Shown here piece by piece: positions 1 to 6,131 of a stretch of DNA of 8,442 nucleotides (positions are counted from its first letter, which is position 1; each line of letters begins with the position of its first letter). The notes beneath the pieces were generated by a model, which saw only the letters and a list, made by a program, of their open reading frames with translations, was not told where the DNA came from and did no database searches. A program made the translations under genes and the position numbers. The stretch lies in the NCBI GenBank assembly GCA_034434635.1, contig DAOTYX010000146.1:1-8442 (forward strand). Reading direction: 5' to 3'. Origin of the DNA: DAOTYX01 sp034434635 (GTDB lineage Bacteria > Chloroflexota > Anaerolineae > B4-G1 > DUEL01).

Positions 1-1298
1 CCGATCCGCGCCCACGGGTCATTCACCCGGCCGGTGACCTCCAGCATCATCTGTTCGCAGTAGTGGGCCCAACCCTCGGTGGTGGTGTTGAACCAGAAGG
101 CTTTGGTGAGGAGGCTGGGGGCGTTGCGCTGATGGAGCCCGTGCAGGTAGTGGCCGGGCCAGGCCTCGTGGACGCAGGTGGTCCACAGCACGCCGTAGTT
201 GAAGTTGGTCATCCATTCCTCGACCTTCTCGGCAGGCCAGGAGGGTTCAGGTGGAGTGACGTAGAAATAAGCCTCCCTGGCTACCTGCTCGAAGGGGCCG
301 GTGTCGTACATCATGGCGAAGGCAAAGCGCAGGAAGGGTGGGGTGGGGGCGACGATGCAGTTTTCGTCGTAAGGGACGGAAACCACGCCGCGTTCGATGA
401 CCACGCGGCGCACCTCCTCCACGATGCGCTGCGTCTCCGCCACCAACGCCTCCGGCGCAGGGTGACGGTGCACCCCCTCGGCGATGACTTCACGCACGTC
501 CCGTCCCTGGCCAACCTGTGCGGCAGCCTCAAGACAGGCCGCCTTGTTGCGCGCCAGGTCCGCCTCGGCGATCTGCCGCAGCCGCTCCAGCGACAGGTCA
601 ATCCCCTCGCCCACCCGCAGCATGCGGAGGAACCGTTGCGGGCCGAGGGCGAAATCGGCGTCGGCGCGCGGGGCCAGGTCATGCTCCAACCAGGCGGCGG
701 CTTCCTCGAGAGCGGCGATCGCCTGGCGGTTTGCGGCGTCGAACCCGGCGCGCAACGCACGGTCTGTCAATCCGGCCAGCATCTGCGGCAGGTCGGTGGC
801 CAGGAACTCCACGCTGCCCTGCGCGACGCGCACGCCCAACTGGACGAGCGGGCGAGAGGCCTGGGTCAGGTTCTCGCGCATCGCGGCCAGGACGCTGGGG
901 ATGCCGTTGAGGTGAGCGATCAGGGCGCGCACACGCGTCTCCAGCGGCGCGTAGTTGCGCACGATGTAGTTGCTCACGTCGAGCGGTTCCAGATAGAAGA
1001 GGGGGTCCTGCTGCCAGCGCTGCCAGTCTTCCAGGACGAACCCCTCCAGGGCGGCTTGGTGGTGGAGGACCTGCCAGTCCAGCCAGGCCAGATCGTCCAG
1101 ATCGTCTGGGTCGATCCGCTCCAGATCGCCCAGGAAGCGACGCAGGTCGGCGGCCTGGGCGGCGAGGGCGGCGCGCGAGAGGTCGGGCAGGCGGCCGTCG
1201 TACTCGTGGAAGCCCAGCCAGACCGCCTCATGCGGGTGGCGGTCACAGTGGGCGCGCAGGTAGTCAGCGGCGAGTTGGTTCAGTTCGTGGTTTGGCAT
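1..1298 (-). CDS. DUF885 family metallopeptidase-like protein, partial (C-terminus outside window)
   Basis: The first 432 residues are present; the frame stays open at the left edge. The DUF885 (PF05960) signature is visible near the C-terminal end of what is shown: HEAWPGHYLH at residues 377-386, a gluzincin-like HExxPGH zinc motif, followed by TTTEGWAHYCE at 405-415, whose EGWA glutamate would be the third zinc ligand. The rest is helix-rich and acidic, as in the family. Members are usually 550-600 residues, so perhaps 120-160 are missing. The family is annotated as putative peptidases, but substrates are mostly unknown. There is no signal peptide, so a cytoplasmic location is inferred. The ATG at 1298 is chosen because AAGGAG lies 6 nt upstream and the N-terminus MPNHELNQLAADYLRAH fits the family. 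The start lies inside the end of the radical SAM frame (35-bp overlap). The family call is firm; the substrate is unknown. Confidence 0.88.
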   Translation of the reverse strand, partial: MPNHELNQLAADYLRAHCDRHPHEAVWLGFHEYDGRLPDLSRAALAAQAADLRRFLGDLERIDPDDLDDLAWLDWQVLHHQAALEGFVLEDWQRWQQDPLFYLEPLDVSNYIVRNYAPLETRVRALIAHLNGIPSVLAAMRENLTQASRPLVQLGVRVAQGSVEFLATDLPQMLAGLTDRALRAGFDAANRQAIAALEEAAAWLEHDLAPRADADFALGPQRFLRMLRVGEGIDLSLERLRQIAEADLARNKAACLEAAAQVGQGRDVREVIAEGVHRHPAPEALVAETQRIVEEVRRVVIERGVVSVPYDENCIVAPTPPFLRFAFAMMYDTGPFEQVAREAYFYVTPPEPSWPAEKVEEWMTNFNYGVLWTTCVHEAWPGHYLHGLHQRNAPSLLTKAFWFNTTTEGWAHYCEQMMLEVTGRVNDPWARI

Positions 1299-2418
1299 AT
1301 TGCGCTCCTTGGAGGTTGGAGGTTGGAAGTTGGAGGTTGGAGATTGGAGGTTGGAAGTTGGAAGTTGGAGGGGGAGGTAGGGGGTGGGCGAGGGGGGAGT
1401 TGAGGTGCAGGAAGGGCTCCTCGGCATACAGATCACCGTAACAGACCTGGGCAGCGGCTTTGCAGCCACCCTGGCACTCGTCACGGCGGGCGCAGGGGAC
1501 GCAAAACGGCGGCACGGCGGCGACGAAGTCGGCCAGGCGTGACGGGGCGATGATGTCGGCGAACGGCTCTTCCCAGACGTTGCCCAGCACGGTGGGGGAG
1601 TGGTTGCATGGGCGGACGTTGCCGGCGGTGTCGAGGGTATAGTAGGCGCGCGACGAACCGGCGGCGCAGTAGCCGCGCCCCAGGTGCGGATAGTCGTCCA
1701 GGTCAATCAGGCAGGGCTGGATGGGGATGGAACAGGAGATGGGCAGGCCGAACTCCTGAGTCGCCGCCTCGGCGACGGCCAACGCCCCCCGCATCTGCTC
1801 GACGGTGGGCAGCAACTCCTCGATGTGCGCCGCGCCGCGTCCGCCGGGGTTGAAGCGGTTGAGCATCACCCCGCGTGCGCCAAAGGCGAAAGCCAGTTTG
1901 AGCGCAGGGTACAGGTCAGCGATGTTGTGCCGGGTGGCCACAAACACCACCACCGCCTGGCCGCGGTGGGTGCGGATGTGGGCCAGCGCGGCCAGCACCG
2001 CGTCGAAAGCGCCGGGGGCGCCGCTGAGCCGGTCGTGCGTCTCGCGGTGGTGGCTCAGCAGGGGCAGTTCGAACAGCGTCACCCCGGCGCGAATCAACTC
2101 GGCGGCGAGCGAGTCCGTCAGACGATGGCCATTGGTGATCAGGTTGATCCGCTTGCCGCGGTCAGCCAGAAAACGGACGATCTCGGGCAGATCGGGCCGC
2201 AGGAGCGGCTCGCCGCCGGTGAGGGTGACCAGGGAGCAGTCCACCTGGTCAAGGACGTGGGTGAAGAGCGGGCGCAGGTCAGTGGGCAGTGTGGCCGTCC
2301 TCTCCATCGTGTCCGGTCGGACGTTGGGATGTCGCCAGGTGTTGTAGCAGTAGATGCAGGCGTGGTCGCAGGCCTGGGTTACCTCGAAGATGAGGGTAGA
2401 CAGGTGTGGCTTGATCAT
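1264..2418 (-). CDS. Radical SAM/SPASM domain protein, putative peptide or protein maturase
   Basis: 384 residues. The radical SAM cluster motif is CDHACIYC at 17-24 (C17, C21, C24), followed by TGGEP at 67-71, the usual SAM-binding segment, and ITNGHRL at 94-100. The C-terminal half carries a complete SPASM set: C251 and C271, then C306-x2-C309-x5-C315-x3-C319 and C326. This pattern binds auxiliary Fe-S clusters in enzymes that modify peptides or proteins (PqqE, anSME and relatives). The exact reaction cannot be read from the sequence. The ATG at 2418 is preferred over an upstream in-frame ATG at 2616 because the radical SAM fold begins at IKPHLSTLIFEVTQACDH and the extra 66 residues would lie inside the preceding gene. 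The start is 7 bp after that gene's TGA, suggesting coupling. After the SPASM region ends near residue 343, a Pro-rich tail runs through the heptamer array (residues 350-370) and ends inside the DUF885 gene. Confidence 0.93.
   Translation of the reverse strand: MIKPHLSTLIFEVTQACDHACIYCYNTWRHPNVRPDTMERTATLPTDLRPLFTHVLDQVDCSLVTLTGGEPLLRPDLPEIVRFLADRGKRINLITNGHRLTDSLAAELIRAGVTLFELPLLSHHRETHDRLSGAPGAFDAVLAALAHIRTHRGQAVVVFVATRHNIADLYPALKLAFAFGARGVMLNRFNPGGRGAAHIEELLPTVEQMRGALAVAEAATQEFGLPISCSIPIQPCLIDLDDYPHLGRGYCAAGSSRAYYTLDTAGNVRPCNHSPTVLGNVWEEPFADIIAPSRLADFVAAVPPFCVPCARRDECQGGCKAAAQVCYGDLYAEEPFLHLNSPLAHPLPPPPTSNFQPPISNLQLPTSNLQGAQYAKPRTEPTRR
1305..1310 (-). promoter_or_regulatory. Shine-Dalgarno site of the DUF885 gene
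   Basis: AAGGAG on the minus strand, 6 nt before the ATG at 1298, fixes this start. Its upstream two bases are also the first two bases of the heptamer array (1309-1310), so the repeat abuts the ribosome binding site directly. Confidence 0.75.
1309..1371. repeat. Degenerate heptamer tandem array, nine TTGGARR units
   Basis: Plus-strand units are, in order, TTGGAGG, TTGGAGG, TTGGAAG, TTGGAGG, TTGGAGA, TTGGAGG, TTGGAAG, TTGGAAG, TTGGAGG: nine contiguous 7-bp copies varying only at the last two bases. A G-rich stretch (1371-1400) follows. On the minus strand the array is read through in frame by the radical SAM gene. Since 7 is not a multiple of 3, it is translated in all three phases and gives a period-7 peptide (SNFQPPI, SNLQLPT, SNLQ). 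No transposase or terminal inverted repeat accompanies it, so I call it a simple tandem repeat. Comparable heptamer arrays occur between genes in some Chloroflexota and cyanobacteria, from memory and not verified here. Confidence 0.93.
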
Positions 2419-2425
2419 CCGCCCG

Positions 2426-3112
2426 TCATTCGTTTTGCCGGCCCAGCAGCAGGTCCACCAGCAGCCGCGCCGCCTCGGCTGATTCGGGCGAGACCTCCAG
2501 GTCGAGTTCCCACAACGCAGGATACTCTCCGCCCGTGCCGGCCTCTGCCATAACCCTCTCCATAATCGCCTGCTGTTCCTCCTCAGGCAACGAGAGATAG
2601 GCAATATCCTGCTCAATGGCCGCCTGTGCTTCAGCCACGGTGTTGGGGTCCAAGTCCGCCGCCGAGGCCATCTCGGTCAGCACATCCGCCTGTCGGGCCA
2701 GGTTGCTGGCCCCCTGTACCCAATACTCCGGCCCGATGGAGGGCACGTAGCAGGTCATCGGCGCGTTGGCTCGCCAGATGTGGCAGGCCGCGCCCTCGAA
2801 AGCGATCTGCATCTCGTCGGCGACAGCGGGCTCGATCTGTCCGGCTGAGACCAGGGCGTCGAGGGCGGCACGATGTTCGGCCTTCAGGCGGTCGAGGGTG
2901 GCCTGACCTCGCTCCGAATCCTGGGCGTCGCGGGCCAGCAGGTCCAGGTCGAGCCAGGGTTGGCGCAGGCGATCCCATTCTGAGCCGCGGCCTGATGGGG
3001 TGGGTGGAACGGGTGTATAGCAGGTGGGTTGACAGGATGTGCACCGCATCGCCAGCAGCGCAGCGATAGAGATACCCACGTCACGCATAAACTCACGCCG
3101 GGTGGTTCCCAT
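2426..3112 (-). CDS. Tat-signal, cysteine-containing exported protein of unknown function
   Basis: 228 residues, not assigned to a family. The N-terminus has a near-ideal twin-arginine motif, TRREFMR at 4-10, followed by a short hydrophobic stretch (DVGISIAALLAM) and a cysteine cluster C24, C27, C31. C27, preceded by TS, is a weak lipobox candidate, so the product may be a Tat-exported lipoprotein; this is uncertain. A Pro-rich linker follows, then a mostly helical, acidic, Ala/Glu-rich domain with C110 and C121. The short motif CYTP (31-34) recurs as CYVP (121-124). The ATG at 3112 has a GGGGAGGG Shine-Dalgarno at 3118-3125. The gene lies 42 bp downstream of asnS with no clear promoter and 7 bp upstream of the radical SAM gene. 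It could be that enzyme's substrate or partner, or an unrelated extracytoplasmic protein. That it is a gene is well supported; its role is not. Confidence 0.82.
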   Translation of the reverse strand: MGTTRREFMRDVGISIAALLAMRCTSCQPTCYTPVPPTPSGRGSEWDRLRQPWLDLDLLARDAQDSERGQATLDRLKAEHRAALDALVSAGQIEPAVADEMQIAFEGAACHIWRANAPMTCYVPSIGPEYWVQGASNLARQADVLTEMASAADLDPNTVAEAQAAIEQDIAYLSLPEEEQQAIMERVMAEAGTGGEYPALWELDLEVSPESAEAARLLVDLLLGRQNE

Positions 3113-3154
3113 CTCTGCCCTCCCCTGACCTCTCCGTGTCTTCCCCTCTCCGCG

Positions 3155-4492
3155 TCAAGGATACACCCTCTTGAGCATGCGCGGGAAGGGGATCGTCTCA
3201 CGCAGGTGATCGAGGCCACAGATCCAGGTGACGGTGCGCTCCACGCCCAGGCCGAAACCGGAGTGCGGGACCGAGCCGTACTTGCGCACGTCTATGTACC
3301 ATTCGAACGCCTGGCGCGGCAGGCCCCACTCCTTCAGCCGCTCTACCAGCAGGTCGGGATCGGAGATGCGCTCCGAGCCGCCGATGATCTCGCCATACCC
3401 CTCTGGCGCCAGCAGGTCCACGCTCTTGGAGACCTCCGGCCGGCCTGGCCAGGGTTCCATGTAGAAGGCCTTGGCCCGCGTGGGGTAGCCGTAGACGAAG
3501 ACCGGGCGGTCGAAGCGCTTCGTCAGTTCCGTCTCGTGCGGCGAGCCGAAGTCATCTCCCCATTCGATCTTCAGCATCTCGCGCAGGGTGGGGTCCTCCG
3601 TCTCGGCGCGGATCTGCGCCAGCATCTCCACCGCCTGGTCATAGGAGATGCGCGGGAAGGGAGGGACGACGTTCTGGAGCGGCGCGGTGTCGCGCCCCAG
3701 GAGGGCCAGTTCCGCCGCCCGTTCGCGCAGACAGGTCTGCACGATGTGGGACGTGAACTGCTCCTCGATCTCCATCAACTGGTCCAGGTCACAGAAGGCC
3801 GCCTCTGGCTCGACCATCCAGAACTCGGTCAGGTGGCGGCGGGTCTTGGACTTCTCGGCGCGGAAGGTGGGACCGAAGCAATAGACGCGGCCAAAGGCGT
3901 AGATGTTGGCCTCGTTGTACAGCTGGCCCGACTGGGCCAGGTAGGCCGGCTCGCCGAAGTAATCGGTCTCGAACAGGGTGGACGTCCCCTCGCAGGCGGC
4001 GGGGGTGAGGATGGGGGTGTCCATGTTGATGAAGCCATGGCTATCCAGCCAGTCGCGGATGGCGCGGATGACCGTGGCGCGCACGCGCAGGATGGCCCAC
4101 TGCCGCTGCGAGCGGATCCACAGGTGGCGGTGGTCCATCAGGAACTCCACGCCGTGCTCTTTGGGCTGGATGGGGTAGTCCTGGGCGACCTGCAGCACCT
4201 CCAGCCCGCTGACGTCCACCTCGAAGCCGGCGGGCAGGCCCGGAGCGCGGGGGTCCTGTCGCACCGCGCCGGTGACGATCAGCGAGGACTCCTGGGTCAG
4301 CCGGCGGGCGAGGTCGAAGGTCTCCGGCGGGAGGTTCTTCTCGAAGGCGACGCACTGGATGTAGCCGGTGCCGTCGCGCAACTGGAGGAACTGCAGACGT
4401 CCCTTGTCGGTGCGGTTATGGAGCCAGCCCTGCAGGCGCACTTCCTGCCCCACGTGCTGGGCGACGTCCTGAATGTAGATGGTCTGTGGCAT
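3155..4492 (-). CDS. asnS: Asparaginyl-tRNA synthetase
   Basis: 445 residues, the usual length for bacterial AsnRS. It charges tRNA-Asn with asparagine using ATP in the cytoplasm. An N-terminal OB-fold anticodon-binding domain spans about residues 17-105 (VRLQGWLHNRTDKGRLQFLQL). The class II catalytic core follows: motif 1 region FINMDTPILTPAACEGTSTLF (154-174), SGQLYNEA (188-195), motif 2 beginning FRAEKSKTRRHLTEFWMVEP (210-229), and motif 3 GFGLGVERT (412-420). AsnRS rather than AspRS is supported by the compact length without the bacterial AspRS insertion domain and by the EGTSTLFE segment after motif 1. The ATG at 4492 fits the family N-terminus; the upstream Shine-Dalgarno (GGGGGGAAG) is only moderate. 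A promoter candidate lies at 4540-4568. Nothing looks truncated or atypical. Confidence 0.96.
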   Translation of the reverse strand: MPQTIYIQDVAQHVGQEVRLQGWLHNRTDKGRLQFLQLRDGTGYIQCVAFEKNLPPETFDLARRLTQESSLIVTGAVRQDPRAPGLPAGFEVDVSGLEVLQVAQDYPIQPKEHGVEFLMDHRHLWIRSQRQWAILRVRATVIRAIRDWLDSHGFINMDTPILTPAACEGTSTLFETDYFGEPAYLAQSGQLYNEANIYAFGRVYCFGPTFRAEKSKTRRHLTEFWMVEPEAAFCDLDQLMEIEEQFTSHIVQTCLRERAAELALLGRDTAPLQNVVPPFPRISYDQAVEMLAQIRAETEDPTLREMLKIEWGDDFGSPHETELTKRFDRPVFVYGYPTRAKAFYMEPWPGRPEVSKSVDLLAPEGYGEIIGGSERISDPDLLVERLKEWGLPRQAFEWYIDVRKYGSVPHSGFGLGVERTVTWICGLDHLRETIPFPRMLKRVYP

Positions 4493-4539
4493 GCGGTCTT
4501 CCCCCCGGCGGTGGCTGCCGCCTTACAAGTATTGGGGAG

Positions 4540-4568
4540 ATTGTACCGCAGAAGGGGGGAATGGGCAA
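4540..4568 (-). promoter_or_regulatory. Candidate sigma-70 promoter of asnS
   Basis: On the minus strand TTGCCC (4563-4568) is separated by exactly 17 bp from TACAAT (4540-4545), in front of asnS. The predicted start, about 7 bp downstream, gives a leader of around 40 nt. The -10 matches 5 of 6 consensus bases and the -35 matches 4 of 6. The same arrangement precedes two other genes in the window. Not experimentally shown. Confidence 0.55.
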
Positions 4569-4576
4569 CTTGTGGG
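4558..4576. repeat. 19-bp direct repeat, copy 1 (asnS side)
   Basis: GGAATGGGCAACTTGTGGG on the plus strand; it recurs at 4699-4717 with two mismatches. This copy contains the -35 box of the asnS promoter candidate. Confidence 0.6.
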
Positions 4577-4641
4577 CTGCTCTCCCGCCAACCGCTGTCT
4601 ATCCGTGTCCCTTTGTACCGCGTTCTCGCACCTTGGGAAGT

Positions 4642-4657
4642 GGACAGGTACCTGTCC
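4642..4657. repeat. 16-bp perfect palindrome in the rarA-asnS spacer
   Basis: GGACAGGTACCTGTCC is a perfect inverted repeat with no loop. Pairing resumes outside it after a one-base mismatch (AAG on the left, TTT on the right, with one G-T pair). No T-tract follows on either strand, so it is not a classical intrinsic terminator. It could be a regulator's operator or a dispersed REP-like palindrome; one window cannot separate these. It is the main structured element of the 225-bp gene-free stretch 4493-4717. Confidence 0.7.
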
Positions 4658-4698
4658 CTTTCTCCTGCCAGTCAAATGCTGCCGGCCGTGGGCGTTGA

Positions 4699-4717
4699 GG
4701 AATGGGCGACTTGGGGG
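4699..4717. repeat. 19-bp direct repeat, copy 2 (rarA side)
   Basis: GGAATGGGCGACTTGGGGG, the partner of 4558-4576, 141 bp away. It abuts the rarA stop codon (TAA at 4718-4720). No -10 box stands at the matching distance, so unlike copy 1 it does not look like part of a promoter. Confidence 0.6.
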
Positions 4718-6064
4718 TTACCCCCCTCTCATCTTCCGCAGCCGCCGCAGGATGACCGCCTCGTAGCCGTGCCCTTTGAGGCGGAACCAGCCGCCGGTGA
4801 CGCCATCAGGCAGGTACTGCTGTGCCACCCATCCGGAAGGGGTGTCGTGGGGATAGCGATAGGCCTCGTGCTCCCCCATTGTCTGCCGATAGTGGTCGCG
4901 CAGCGGGCCGTGGAACTGATCGGACTTGTCGCGCAGCGGCAGAGGGACGGGCCCTGCGCCGTGTTCCTCGATCTCCGCCAGCGCCTTCCAGTAGGCACCC
5001 ACTGCGTTCGACTTGGGGGCGGTGGCCAGGTAGAGCGTCGCCATCGCCAGGTGGTACTGTCCCTCCGGCAACCCCACCCACTCGAAGGCCTGGGCACAGG
5101 CGTTGACCACCACCACCCCCTGCGGGTCAGCCAGACCGATGTCCTCGGCGGCCAGGATGTACAGCCGACGGAAGATGAAACGCGGGTCCTCTCCTGCGGC
5201 GACCATCTTGGCCAGCCAGTAGAGCGCCGCGTCGGGGTCGGAGCCGCGCACGGATTTGATGAAGGCGGAGATGGTGTCGTAGTGCTCATCGCCGGCGCGG
5301 TCGTAGCGGACGGTGCGGCGCTGGATGGACTCCTCGGCCACGGCGAGGGTGACGTGCACGTGGCCGTCGGCGTCAGGTGGGGTGCTCTCGACCGCCAGTT
5401 CCAGCGCGTTGAGGGCGACGCGCGCATCCCCGCCGGCAATGTTCACCAGGTGCGCCAGGGCCTCCGGGTCCACCGTGAGGGCGCGCCCGCCGTAGCCGCG
5501 CTCGCGGTCGGTCAGCGCGCGCTCCAGAAGGGTGCGCACCGCCGCATCGTCGAGCGGCCGGAAGGAGAAGACGCGGGAGCGGGAGAGCAGCGGCCCTACC
5601 ACCTCGAAGTAGGGATTCTCGGTGGTCGAGCCGATGAGGATGATCGTGCCGTCCTCGACGTGCGGCAGCAGGGCGTCCTGCTGGGCGCGGTTGAAGCGAT
5701 GGATTTCGTCCACCAGGAGGATGGTGCGCTGGCCGTGGAGGCCGAGCCGCTCTTTGGCCTCCTGTACCACGCGGCGGATGTCAGCCACGCCGGCCATCAC
5801 CGCGCTGAGGGTTTCGAAGTGGGAGCGGGTGGTGTTGGCGATGATCATCGCCAGGGTGGTCTTGCCGGTGCCCGGCGGCCCCCAGAAGATGAGCGAGGAG
5901 AAGAGGCGGTCACTCTCGATCGCGCGGCGCAGCAGCCGTTGCGGGCCGATGATGTGCTCCTGGCCGACGAACTCCTCCAGCGTCCGTGGGCGCATGCGTG
6001 CGGCCAGCGGCGCTTCGTGCTTCAGCTGCTCTCGGCGGTAATCTGCGAACAGATCGTCAGCCAT
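4718..6064 (-). CDS. rarA: Replication-associated recombination protein A (RarA/MgsA-type AAA+ ATPase)
   Basis: 448 residues, normal family length. RarA (MgsA; WRNIP1 homologue) is a clamp-loader-like AAA+ ATPase acting at stalled replication forks. Visible motifs are PLAARMRPRTLEEFVGQEH (19-37), Walker A GPPGTGKTT (62-70), Walker B LLVDEIHRF (116-124), sensor 1 STTENP (146-151), an arginine-finger region LLSRSRVF (159-166) and sensor 2 GGDAR (211-215). The C-terminal helical tetramerisation domain holds the family hallmarks AAEDIGLADP (305-314) and YRYPHD...GWVAQQYLPD (402-420). The ATG at 6064 gives the typical short MADDLF start, though the ribosome site is weak (AGG directly before ATG). 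It lies 67 bp after the methyltransferase gene with no clear promoter, so it may be read from the same transcript. Its TAA stop sits inside a G6/C5 inverted repeat. Confidence 0.96.
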   Translation of the reverse strand: MADDLFADYRREQLKHEAPLAARMRPRTLEEFVGQEHIIGPQRLLRRAIESDRLFSSLIFWGPPGTGKTTLAMIIANTTRSHFETLSAVMAGVADIRRVVQEAKERLGLHGQRTILLVDEIHRFNRAQQDALLPHVEDGTIILIGSTTENPYFEVVGPLLSRSRVFSFRPLDDAAVRTLLERALTDRERGYGGRALTVDPEALAHLVNIAGGDARVALNALELAVESTPPDADGHVHVTLAVAEESIQRRTVRYDRAGDEHYDTISAFIKSVRGSDPDAALYWLAKMVAAGEDPRFIFRRLYILAAEDIGLADPQGVVVVNACAQAFEWVGLPEGQYHLAMATLYLATAPKSNAVGAYWKALAEIEEHGAGPVPLPLRDKSDQFHGPLRDHYRQTMGEHEAYRYPHDTPSGWVAQQYLPDGVTGGWFRLKGHGYEAVILRRLRKMRGG

Positions 6065-6131
6065 CCTGCACGCTCGTTACTGGCAGGTCGGGTTCACGAT
6101 CGGCGCTCTGGTGCCGTTCTTTCGATGTGCT

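Noticed and set aside
1309..1371. CRISPR array
   Set aside because: The units are seven bases long and contiguous, with no spacers, and no cas gene is near; it is a simple tandem repeat.
63..1403. A 446-codon plus-strand frame opposite the DUF885 gene
   Set aside because: The minus strand encodes DUF885 with its HExxPGH and EGWA motifs. The plus-strand frame is low-complexity antisense sequence and ends in translated heptamer repeat (GGWRLEV copies).
2419..2616. Upstream ATG (2616) extending the radical SAM protein by 66 residues
   Set aside because: The extension is Arg/Trp-rich out-of-frame sequence of the Tat-protein gene, and the radical SAM fold starts naturally after the ATG at 2418.
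2426..3112. Sulfatase-type C/S-x-P/A-x-R formylglycine motif in the Tat protein
   Set aside because: The cysteine segments (CQPTC, CYTPV, CYVPS) lack the arginine and the product is far too small for a sulfatase, so the radical SAM neighbour is not supported as a sulfatase maturase.
3113..3154. Separate promoter for the Tat-protein gene in the 42-bp gap after asnS
   Set aside because: A TTGACG appears on the minus strand overlapping the asnS stop, but no -10-like box follows at suitable distance; read-through from asnS is simpler.
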